A stretch of 17,029 nt of DNA, taken from NCBI GenBank assembly GCA_031254955.1, contig JAIRTK010000484.1:1-17029 (forward strand). Direction: 5' to 3'. Positions 7,901 through 13,176 of the stretch are shown here, piece after piece (the stretch's first letter is position 1; each line of letters opens with the position of its first letter). The DNA is from Opitutaceae bacterium (GTDB lineage: Bacteria > Verrucomicrobiota > Verrucomicrobiia > Opitutales > Opitutaceae). Both the position numbers and the translations under genes were made by a program. The notes beneath the pieces were generated by a model. The model did no database searches and was not told the DNA's origin. It was given only the letters and a program-made list of their open reading frames with translations.

Positions 7901-9459
7901 GCGGCGATGTCTTGGAGGGTCGAGCCTTCGCGGAGGGATTGCTTGACCTTTGAATTCATGAACACGGTGCAGCGCGTGCCGAGGTCGCAGGGGGCGTCGG
8001 CGGCGCAGGCGAGCGCGGAAAATTCGGCGGCGGTGTGGCGGAGCGAGTTGGCAAAGCCTTCGATGAAGGAGCCGCAGCCGGAGGAGCAGGCTTCGTTGAT
8101 GTCGAGGCGCACGATGGCGCCGTTTTCGATGAAGGCGGCCTTCATGTCTTGTCCGCCGATGTCGAGGATGAAGGTGACCGCGGGGGCGAGTTTGCGCGCG
8201 GCGAGGTAGTGCGCGATGGTCTCGACCAGGCCCAGTTCGAAGTCGAAGGCGGCCTTGATCAGGTCTTCGCCGTAGCCGGTGACGGCGGCGGAGGCGATGC
8301 GGAGCGCGGGGTGGCCGGCGGCGGCGGCTTCGTCGTGGAAGCGCGCGAGGCCTTTGCGCGCGGCGGCGAGCGGGTTGCCGTTGTTTTTTTCGTAGAAGGC
8401 GAACAGGACGCGTTCGCGCGCGTCGATGGCGACGATTTTCGTGGTGGTCGAGCCGGAGTCGATGCCGAGGAAGCAGGTGTCGGTTTCGAGGGCGTCGAGC
8501 GCGACGCGGGGGAGCGCGTGGCGTTGCTTGGCGGTTTTCCACGCGGCGTAGGCGGCGGGGTCGGCGAAGAGTTTTTCGAGGCGGGCGCCGTTCATGGGCG
8601 CCATGCCGGGGCGCGCGGCGGAGAAGCGGGCGAGGAGTTCGTCGATGGTGCCGGCGAGGCGGGCTTGGTCGCGCGCGATGGCGCAGCCGAGAGCGGGGAC
8701 GAGCGCGGCGTTTTCCGGCACGGCGCAGTCGGACTCGGAGATGTTCATCTGCTTCAGGCAGGCGGCGCGCAGGCCGGGGATGAAGGCGAGCGGGCCGCCG
8801 CAGAGCAGCAGGCGGGGCATGATGTCGCGGCCGCGCGCGAGCGTGGTGACGATCTGGAGGGCGACGGCGTGGAAGACGCTCGCGGCGATGTCGGCGGGGG
8901 GGACATTGCGCGCGAGGAGGTTCTGGATGTCGGTCTTGGCGAACACGCCGCAGCGCGAGGCGATGGGGTGCACCGTGCGGGCGTCGCGCGCGAGCGCGTC
9001 GAGTTGCGCGACTTCGACGCCGAGGAGCGTGGCGACTTGGTCGATGAACGCGCCGGTGCCGCCGGCGCAGGAGCCGTTCATGCGGATGTCGGGCGCGCGG
9101 CCGGGCGCGAAGAAAATCATTTTCGCGTCCTCGCCGCCGATGTCGATGAGGGTGCGGATGCCGGGATTGCGCCGGGTGACGACCTCGGCGGCGGCGATGA
9201 CTTCCTGGAGAAACGGGATGCCGTGCGCTTCGGCGAGGCCCATGCCGGCGGAGCCGGTGACGGTGAGCGCGATGCGCGCACCGGCGCCGATGACCGCGCG
9301 GGCACCGGCGAACACGGCGCGCAGGCCGGCGAGGATGTCGGTGTTATGACGGCGGTATTCGGAGAAGACGATGCCGCCGCCGGCAGGCTCGACGATGACG
9401 AGTTTGAGCGTGGTGGAGCCGACATCGAGGCCGGCGTGAAATTCGGCTTGGGGTTGCAT
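4906..9459 (-). CDS. Giant 2-hydroxyacyl-CoA dehydratase activase-type fusion protein (two BcrAD/BadFG ATPase domains, DUF2229-like, HgdB-like)
   Basis: Members of this family are ATP-driven electron activators related to HgdC and BcrA/D, fused to a dehydratase-like part; the substrate of the giant fusions is not established. The first ATPase domain spans about residues 8-265, with GLDVGSTT at 10-17 and the likely [4Fe-4S] ligand C131 in GSCAGGTG. The second spans about 330-600, with GIDSGSTTTK at 332-341 and C458/C462 in NEACSSGCG. A cysteine cluster follows (C629, C632, C636, C655). The DUF2229-like region starts near TIGIPRALNYYENYPFW (739), with C790 and C1006 (SFGCGPD). The C-terminus has NEVCYPA (C1154), TGGQCRASN (C1189) and an HgdB-like VGEIYVKYNS near 1315. 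Two Pro/Ala-rich linkers (about 675-735 and 1055-1110) break the fold, and the second carries repeat DNA. The gene lies 15 nt after the TetR gene and is surely cotranscribed with it. No separate HgdA/HgdB genes adjoin. Soluble and cytoplasmic by appearance. Confidence 0.88.
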   Translation of the reverse strand: MQPQAEFHAGLDVGSTTLKLVIVEPAGGGIVFSEYRRHNTDILAGLRAVFAGARAVIGAGARIALTVTGSAGMGLAEAHGIPFLQEVIAAAEVVTRRNPGIRTLIDIGGEDAKMIFFAPGRAPDIRMNGSCAGGTGAFIDQVATLLGVEVAQLDALARDARTVHPIASRCGVFAKTDIQNLLARNVPPADIAASVFHAVALQIVTTLARGRDIMPRLLLCGGPLAFIPGLRAACLKQMNISESDCAVPENAALVPALGCAIARDQARLAGTIDELLARFSAARPGMAPMNGARLEKLFADPAAYAAWKTAKQRHALPRVALDALETDTCFLGIDSGSTTTKIVAIDARERVLFAFYEKNNGNPLAAARKGLARFHDEAAAAGHPALRIASAAVTGYGEDLIKAAFDFELGLVETIAHYLAARKLAPAVTFILDIGGQDMKAAFIENGAIVRLDINEACSSGCGSFIEGFANSLRHTAAEFSALACAADAPCDLGTRCTVFMNSKVKQSLREGSTLQDIAAGLAYSVVKNCLYKVLKLKNPGDLGAHIVVQGGTMRNHAVVRALERLTGREVLFADVPELMGAYGAALHALSAHHARRNNAANTDTAVRHSTLSIIKAPLDGETAEDITCPGCENRCSVRKYTFANANTFFSGNKCEKIFTNRGTTARKGENIYSFKYTQIFGRASTAPAPLNTAPAPTNAAAAPPNSPAPPNTAAPGAPTPHAPYTLHQAPSSERKTLTIGIPRALNYYENYPFWHALLTTAGARVVLSGRSTFNLYEKGAGTIMSDNICFPAKLVHGHIHDLIARKVDRILMPFVVYEQREDTRSVNTFNCPIVTGYSDVIRSAIDPEKKHGIALDAPGITFHDTRLLERACRGYIVDTLGLPARAFPRAFAAALAAQTAHARDLAEKARAIAATAAEKNRLLILLAGRPYHADPLIQHKVADMIAAFGAHIISEDIVRLDDDPAAADPGTVRQWAYTNRILKAARWVAGAPAHVHLVQLTSFGCGPDAFVIDETGDILRRAGKSHTILKIDDINNLGSLRLRIRSLVESLAYRAGQRGSGIPPLPIPREETNGKTPLPPPHTTGSPPIPHSTTPAFTAADRRRTILAPFFSETYSPFIPAILGLMGYRAINLPPANDTSIDYGLKYANNEVCYPATLVVGDIIRALNSGQYPARETAVGITQTGGQCRASNYIALIKKALVAAGHPDIPVISVATADGALSNDQPGFRLRWRGNIRPTIAAILYADRIAQMHNATAPRERAPGASARLRDDYAAAGAACVARRDLPALYQLLREAARDFNAAADPAQTRVPRIGIVGEIYVKYNSIGNKNIVEWLIAQGIEPVVPPLAGFFLQEFPNRRTNIAQNLARRTGLPFMDTLAYALVRHYLKKFDRIGSAFRHHHPFPDIYREAKTASRIINLAAQYGEGWLIPAELASFAHRGIHNAVSLQPFGCIANHLVAKGIEKRIRDLYPRMNLLFLDLDSGASEANLLNRLHFMIQNARVEATRSPAPELVEA
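6221..6287. repeat. Two in-frame hairpin units inside the 1517-aa gene linker (family D)
   Basis: GGAAGCGGCG-TCTT-GCCGTTT begins at 6221. GGAAGCGGCG starts again at 6260 and continues GGATGCCGCTTCC, whose arms GGAAGCGGC and GCCGCTTCC are perfectly complementary. The two starts are 39 bases (13 codons) apart, so both are read in the same frame; on the coding strand they give SGIPPLP and NGKTPLP. They sit at about residues 1058-1080, in a disordered-looking Pro-rich linker between conserved domains. A similar hairpin, GCGGCAGGATGCCGGCGC, lies in non-coding DNA near 13006-13023. Confidence 0.6.
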
Positions 9460-9474
9460 GTCGGATACGACGAA

Positions 9475-10158
9475 TCAACGGCGGGGCGCGGGGGAGCGGC
9501 GGGGGGAGTTTTGTTTTTTTGCCTTTGGCGAGCCGTTTGCCGGGGCCGCCGGGGGCGTCTTCATCAGGCTGGCCAGCATGGCCAGGATGATGGGTTTCTG
9601 CGCCTGCATGAAGCGCGGAAACGCCTGCGGATCGTCGCCGAAAAACACCTCGTCGAGCGCGGGCTTGGCGAGAAACGGAAACAGCACCAGCCCGTAAACG
9701 CTGGTGAACAGGTGCGCGAGCGCGTGTTTGGCGGGCACGGGGATGCGCAGCTCGTCGGCGATTTGCTGTTGCACGCGGTGGAGCGCGCCGAAGTTTCCGC
9801 TGCGCGAGCGGATAAGCTCGACGAGCACCTGCGGGTCGCGGCGGATTTCGATGACGAAGAAATGGGGCAGCAGCGGGTCGTCGAGCAGGAGCTGGAGGTA
9901 GTTGTCCACCACGCGCTCGATCTTGGTCATGAGCGGCAGGTCGGTCTCGACGATGCTGGCGATGCGCGGGATGATTTCGCTGACGGCGTGCACGAGAATC
10001 GCGCGGAAAAGGGTCTCCTTCGTGCGGTAATAATAATGCAGCAACGTGCGGCTGATGCCGGCCTCGACGGCGATGTCCTGCATGGACGCGGCTTCGAGTC
10101 CCTTGCGGAGAAAAACCGTCTTGGCGGCGAGGAGAATGGTGGTCTCGGTTTCTGGCAT
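9475..10158 (-). CDS. TetR/AcrR-family transcriptional regulator
   Basis: A 227-aa DNA-binding repressor-type protein with an N-terminal helix-turn-helix. SMQDIAVEAGISRTLLHYYY at residues 26-45 is a classic TetR recognition region, followed by RTKETLFRAIL. Residues 50-200 form the variable ligand-binding and dimerisation helices. The last 25 or so residues are Pro/Ala/Lys/Arg-rich, an extra basic tail. The frame stays open upstream, but the ATG at 10158 is preferred: family homology begins there and the putative operator lies just upstream at 10179-10198. No Shine-Dalgarno sequence precedes it. The stop is 15 nt before the giant dehydratase-activase gene on the same strand, so it probably controls that gene and itself. 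By analogy with other TetR regulators of acyl-CoA metabolism the ligand may be an acyl-CoA, which is inference. Confidence 0.9.
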   Translation of the reverse strand: MPETETTILLAAKTVFLRKGLEAASMQDIAVEAGISRTLLHYYYRTKETLFRAILVHAVSEIIPRIASIVETDLPLMTKIERVVDNYLQLLLDDPLLPHFFVIEIRRDPQVLVELIRSRSGNFGALHRVQQQIADELRIPVPAKHALAHLFTSVYGLVLFPFLAKPALDEVFFGDDPQAFPRFMQAQKPIILAMLASLMKTPPAAPANGSPKAKKQNSPRRSPAPRR

Positions 10159-10178
10159 CGAGCGGGGAGAAAGACGGG

Positions 10179-10198
10179 GTTTGACAGATGTGTCAAAC
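10179..10198 (-). promoter_or_regulatory. Probable TetR operator (perfect inverted repeat)
   Basis: GTTTGACA-GATG-TGTCAAAC is a perfect 8-4-8 inverted repeat ending 21 bases upstream of the TetR start. On the minus strand its first arm contains TTGACA, which could serve as a -35 box, though the hexamer 17 bases on (CTTTCT) is a poor -10. A dimeric repressor bound here would block transcription of its own gene and the downstream giant gene. Confidence 0.7.
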
Positions 10199-10489
10199 AG
10201 GAAAGTCAGGATTGGGGGCGGCTTGTCACCTGCGGCATCCGGCGCCTGCCTTTCGCCCCATCGCGCGGTTTTCCACCCGCCCCGCCCGCAAGGGAAGTCC
10301 TCCGCGGCTGGCTGAGATTGCGGCGCGCACGGCTGCCCGGCGCCCGGAAATCCGAAGCGGATAATGTCTGCCGGCGAAGGAACCTTTGCCGTGAAAAACA
10401 GCCACTCAGCATAACGGGGAGTCAATAATCGTATATCCCGGTTTGACTTCCTCAAGCCGATGCCCAATTGACCAGCCCGAAAAATCCCA
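10199..10489. other. Intergenic region between the divergent TetR and TPR genes
   Basis: Apart from the riboswitch candidate, the last 100 bases hold TTGACT at 10443-10448, a possible -35 box, but no good -10 hexamer at the right spacing. No palindromic repeat of the families seen elsewhere is present. There is no ribosome binding site before the ATG at 10490. Confidence 0.5.
10288..10389 (+). ncRNA. Candidate TPP (THI-box) riboswitch, orphan
   Basis: About 100 bases match the order of conserved TPP-aptamer segments. GGCTGGCTGAGA contains the invariant CTGAGA (10312-10317). Further on, TCCGAAGCGGATAATG and then CCGGCGAAGGAA (10371-10382) resemble the family's CCTGATCTGGATAATG-CCAGCGTAGGGAA block. 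A closing helix can form between GCAAGGG (10288-10294) and CCTTTGC (10383-10389), with one G-U pair. An extra TCTG in the loop after GATAATG and some unusual bases weaken the match, so it may be degenerate. The next plus-strand gene, 100 bases on, is a TPR protein with no known thiamine link. I see no terminator in the expression platform. Confidence 0.6.
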
Positions 10490-11476
10490 ATGAACAAAGC
10501 ATTATATCAACAACTTGACCAGTGGCACGAGACAGGCCGTCACGAGGAAATTGTAAAGGCAATCGAGGCGCTGCCGGAGACCGGGAAGGATTATGACATT
10601 ATCAACAAACATGCGCGGGCATTGAACAACCTCAGCCGCTATGACGAGGCGCTGACGCTGCTTTTGTCGGTGCGCGAGCGGGGGGCGAACGATCCGCACT
10701 GGCATTTTCGCGTGGGCTATTCGCTGTATTACATGGACGGACGCGAGGCCGAGGCCGCCCGCCACTTTGAGCGCGCCATCGAACTCGGCGACGATTTCCC
10801 GGATACTTTCCAGATGTTGCAGTGGGCGAGGAAAGCCGCCGGTGAGGTGGAGGACGAGGCGGGCGGGGGCGGCGAGGGCGGGGATTTTGAGTTTGAGCCG
10901 GGGGCTTTTGCCACCATCGCGCTGAACATGCGGCTCCAACCGGAGGTTCGCCACGAGCGCATTGAGGACGGGCTGGACAGGGTGCTGCGCGGCAAAAAAA
11001 TCGGCTGCGTCAGCGGCGGCGGCACGGCGCTTTCGGAAAACAAGGAGCCGGAGGCCTGCGATATTGAAATCGACCTGGCGGACGACTCGGAGGCGACCCG
11101 GCAGACCGTGCTCACCGCCGTCCATAGGCTCGGAGTCGCCAAAGGCTCCCTGCTGACATTTCGCGCAAAGAGCGGGGAAAAGTTGTCCGCGCATCCCGTC
11201 GGGCAGCTTGAGGGGTTTGCCGTCTATATCAAGACGTCCGATTTGCCCAACGCGAACACGTGCAAGACGAAAAACCTGAGCGAGATGGTCGCTGACTTGA
11301 CAGACCTGCTCTCGAACAACGGGGCGTTGATTCGGAGCCACTGGATCGGCCCCTCGGAGGTCGCCCTGTATTTTTATGGTGAGGGCGGCGTTGATGGCAT
11401 GATTGAAAAAGCGCGCCCGTTTTTGAACGCGCACCCGCCCTATCAAAAAAACAGAATCGTGCGCCTGACGGAGTAA
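10490..11476 (+). CDS. TPR-repeat protein with an unrecognised C-terminal domain
   Basis: A 328-aa protein whose function I do not recognise. Residues 1-115 or so are helical tetratricopeptide-like repeats (DYDIINKHARALNNLSRYDEALTLL; HWHFRVGYSLYYMDGREAEAARHFERAIEL), usually a protein-interaction scaffold. A Glu/Gly-rich linker (about 120-135) leads to an alpha/beta-looking C-terminal region with KIGCVSGGGTALSENKEPE followed by CDIEIDL, then LGVAKGSLLTFRA. A second block, DLLSNNGALIRSHWIGPSEVALYFYG, has a similar predicted helix-strand-strand-helix order, hinting at an internal duplication. There is no signal peptide or membrane segment, so it is probably cytoplasmic. The ATG at 10490 is the first in frame and lacks a Shine-Dalgarno sequence. 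It stands alone and diverges from the TetR operon. A role as an immunity-type or regulatory scaffold protein is conceivable but unsupported. Confidence 0.75.
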   Translation: MNKALYQQLDQWHETGRHEEIVKAIEALPETGKDYDIINKHARALNNLSRYDEALTLLLSVRERGANDPHWHFRVGYSLYYMDGREAEAARHFERAIELGDDFPDTFQMLQWARKAAGEVEDEAGGGGEGGDFEFEPGAFATIALNMRLQPEVRHERIEDGLDRVLRGKKIGCVSGGGTALSENKEPEACDIEIDLADDSEATRQTVLTAVHRLGVAKGSLLTFRAKSGEKLSAHPVGQLEGFAVYIKTSDLPNANTCKTKNLSEMVADLTDLLSNNGALIRSHWIGPSEVALYFYGEGGVDGMIEKARPFLNAHPPYQKNRIVRLTE

Positions 11477-11817
11477 ACGAAAGCGGCGTTTTATTTTTGC
11501 TCCGTCCCGATATTATTTTCAAATGAGATGCCCCTGCAGCCATCCAAAGGGGCAAAAAAGGGGCGGAGGAAAGAGGGGATTCGAGATATATTGTTTTATT
11601 TCTTAGAGTGCCCAACGAAATAACCCACGCAAAGACGCAAAAAGGCAAATAAAGTCTGTTTTGACACAAATCTCCGACACGAAGAGCACAGAGAGAAAAA
11701 ACCTTTTCAGGCAAAATCTCCGTGGCCTCTGCGGCTCGCGCCCTGTGTCCTCCGCGCCACAACAGGCCGCCTGTTTTTCTTTTTGATAGATGCTCTTAAT
11801 TTGAAATCTTCCGAGGC
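11477..11817. other. Gene-free spacer after the TPR gene
   Basis: No credible gene. A GCCCCT/AGGGGC stem (11528-11533/11546-11551) is followed on the plus strand by A and not T, so it is not a terminator for the TPR gene. The stretch 11610-11765 (CCACGCAAAGACGCAAAAAG, then ACACGAAGAGCACAGAGAG, then TCCGCGCCACAACAGG) has the look of a dispersed intergenic repeat, but no second copy lies in this window, so I cannot confirm that here. Confidence 0.4.
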
Positions 11818-12123
11818 TTATCTGAATAATTGCACGATTCCTATCACAGGAAATATCACAATGAAAAACCTCATGGGAATAAAGAAAAAGGAACTCGTCA
11901 TTCCTATTTTGAACTCATGTCCGGTTTCCTTGTCGATCACCGTCCGCGTAAATCTCTTTTCAATAATCCTGTCAAGAAAGTAACATGCAATTCCAGACAA
12001 TATCAATCCAAACAATATGGGGATTTTCCCATCAGATGTTGATCCCGCCGCCGCCATGCTCGCACCGACGAAGGCACAGGCGATCATGGGGACGATTATT
12101 CCAAATCCGCTCCAGATAATCAT
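11818..12123 (-). CDS. Small hypothetical membrane protein, 101 aa
   Basis: Not recognised as a named family. Hydrophobic segments lie at about residues 5-26 (IIVPMIACAFVGASMAAAG), 34-52 (IPILFGLILSGIACYFL) and 77-99 (FFFIPMRFFIVIFPVIGIV). A charged stretch between the second and third (DRIIEKRFTRTVIDKETGHEF) gives a three-helix layout with a polar loop. The ATG at 12123 is the first in the frame; there is no Shine-Dalgarno sequence. Base composition is clearly AT-richer than the metabolic genes on either side, as in the next gene upstream. That neighbour (12254-12511) is on the same strand, 130 bases away, and has a similar small-membrane-protein layout with a polar loop before a last helix. 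The pair may be distantly related or functionally linked. Confidence 0.6.
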   Translation of the reverse strand: MIIWSGFGIIVPMIACAFVGASMAAAGSTSDGKIPILFGLILSGIACYFLDRIIEKRFTRTVIDKETGHEFKIGMTSSFFFIPMRFFIVIFPVIGIVQLFR

Positions 12124-12141
12124 GGTATTTTTTGGTTAAAC

Positions 12142-12169
12142 TTTGATTGCCATAGATATGGCAATCAAA
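12142..12169. repeat. 28-base near-perfect palindrome between the two small membrane protein genes
   Basis: TTTGATTGCCATA (12142-12154) and TATGGCAATCAAA (12157-12169) are exact reverse complements separated by GA. It lies about 20 bases upstream of the 101-aa gene. It could be an operator or an RNA hairpin; there is no T run on the minus strand, so it is not a standard terminator. Confidence 0.6.
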
Positions 12170-12253
12170 AATCAGCAATCGCCGTGGAAGTTTTTGTTTT
12201 TCGGCGGGTGCCCGCCGACTGCCACGTCATGCCAGAGCTGAACGCATTAATGC

Positions 12254-12511
12254 TCATCTGGATAGTAAAACGCTTGTTACGATGGCTATATAAACAAGCG
12301 CGATTAATATGGCCGCCACTCTGTTGGTCGTTCCCCATTTCTTCAGGCTGCCGTCGGGTTCTGTCACTTTGTAATAAACGTCGCCGGTCAACAAGACAAT
12401 CGTCACGATCAAAATGCCTGGGAACAGGCCGCAGGTAAGCAGATTGGCCAAAAGCAAGCCGGTGCAGACACCGGATCGCCTAAGCCACGGGATTTCATTA
12501 TATGTATTCAT
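12254..12511 (-). CDS. Small hypothetical membrane protein, 85 aa
   Basis: Not recognised. The ATG at 12511 (MNTYNEIPWLRRSG) is chosen over a frame extension to 12580, because the extension runs through AT-rich upstream DNA and adds an unhydrophobic stretch. Residues 14-43 are strongly hydrophobic (CTGLLLANLLTCGLFPGILI) and could span the membrane once or as a hairpin. A polar loop VYYKVTEPDGSLKKWGTTNR follows, then a last helix (VAAILIALVYIAIVTSVLL) to the C-terminus. The gene precedes the 101-aa membrane protein on the same strand and may share a transcript with it, although a 28-base palindrome lies between. The terminator of the structured RNA lies about 70 bases upstream, so this gene needs its own promoter, which I could not identify. 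Confidence 0.55.
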   Translation of the reverse strand: MNTYNEIPWLRRSGVCTGLLLANLLTCGLFPGILIVTIVLLTGDVYYKVTEPDGSLKKWGTTNRVAAILIALVYIAIVTSVLLSR

Positions 12512-12582
12512 TTTATAATTATGAATGAAATTATTTTCAAAAGCATTCTTGATTCCGGGCGGGGTTCCGTCGGAAAACAAAC

Positions 12583-12612
12583 AATAAAAAAGGGACGCAT
12601 TTACTTGCGTCC
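12583..12612 (-). terminator. Intrinsic terminator of the structured RNA
   Basis: On the minus strand GGACGCA-AGTAAA-TGCGTCC forms a perfect 7-bp stem with a 6-base loop, followed by CTTTTTTATTG. The stem starts immediately after the closing helix of the RNA candidate, so it most likely ends that transcript. Confidence 0.8.
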
Positions 12613-12740
12613 AGTATCAGGGCACCTTGGAAGGCCCACCAGAAAAACGCTTTCAACGCGCCCCGACTGAGGCGTGCACTAAGCGCGGTTTTCTGGTGGC
12701 CGTTTGTCGTGTGAAATTTCCAAGGTTTCGATACTGACAA
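12593..12740 (-). ncRNA. Candidate structured non-coding RNA, long irregular hairpin (6S-like architecture possible)
   Basis: Read on the minus strand, distal segments pair in nested order. TCAGTATC (near 12736) pairs with GATACTGG (near 12615), ACCTTGGAA with TTCCAAGGT, and GGCCACCAGAAAA with TTTTCTGGTGGGCC (one bulged G). An apical region contains CGCTT/AAGCG and CGCC/GGCG stems. Between the second and third helices the 5' strand has about 17 unpaired bases (ATTTCACACGACAAACG). A T-run terminator follows directly. A closing helix, a large bubble, an apical helix and a terminator at about 150 nt recall 6S RNA, but the bubble is one-sided and no diagnostic sequence clinches it. No credible ORF fills the region. 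Confidence 0.55.
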
Positions 12741-13176
12741 TAGCCGAAGCTACGCGAAATTAATTATGGTGATTGGGAAAATTCTTGGTTGGTTGCGTGG
12801 GTTAAGTTGAAGAATAAAACATCTGTATCAATGAGGCTGAATATCTGACGAGGTAAGAAAGTTTTTGGATTTTTTAATTCCTCGCGCATGGCGGGGCATG
12901 ACTTGTTGGAGAGAGCGGGCATCGTAGGATTTTTGCAGGGTTTGAGCAGGGATGGCTTGTGACAGTCCGTGCCTGGGGTGACGGCGCGCGGCGTCCATGC
13001 CGGGGGCGGCAGGATGCCGGCGCTCTCCCGGTCGCCGGCGCATTTTCGGGGAGCGTGCCGTTGTCCTGTTGGCCGCCGTTTGAAAAATCGTTCTCGTTCT
13101 CGTTCTCGTTCTCGTTCTCTCTTCTTTCCGTTCTCTTCCATTTTCAAACCACCGCATCCCTCCGTCCTCCGCCGCC
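12741..13176. other. Spacer between the structured RNA and proA, with a pyrimidine-rich leader
   Basis: No gene is visible. A hairpin resembling family D (GCGGCAGGATGCCGGCGC) lies near 13006-13023. The last 90 bases before proA are pyrimidine-rich and contain a hexamer array (13090-13119). No Shine-Dalgarno sequence or clear promoter is seen. Confidence 0.5.
13090..13119 (+). repeat. Hexamer tandem array (GTTCTC) x 5 in the proA leader
   Basis: Five perfect GTTCTC units end 57 bases before the proA ATG and run into more pyrimidine-rich sequence. Copy number could vary by slippage and alter the spacing between promoter and start, if the promoter lies upstream. Confidence 0.85.

Noticed and set aside
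8035..10428. 797-aa open frame on the plus strand across the giant and TetR genes
   Set aside because: It overlaps two well-supported minus-strand genes, is antisense-like in composition and has no domain.
10159..10497. 113-residue N-terminal extension of the TetR protein
   Set aside because: It would run through the palindromic operator and the riboswitch candidate, has no homology to the family, and the family's normal start is the ATG at 10158.
11528..11557. Intrinsic terminator after the TPR gene
   Set aside because: The GCCCCT/AGGGGC stem is followed by A residues on the plus strand and has a 12-base loop.
12537..12740. 67-aa minus-strand ORF
   Set aside because: It runs through the long hairpin and the terminator of the RNA candidate, and its composition is not protein-like.
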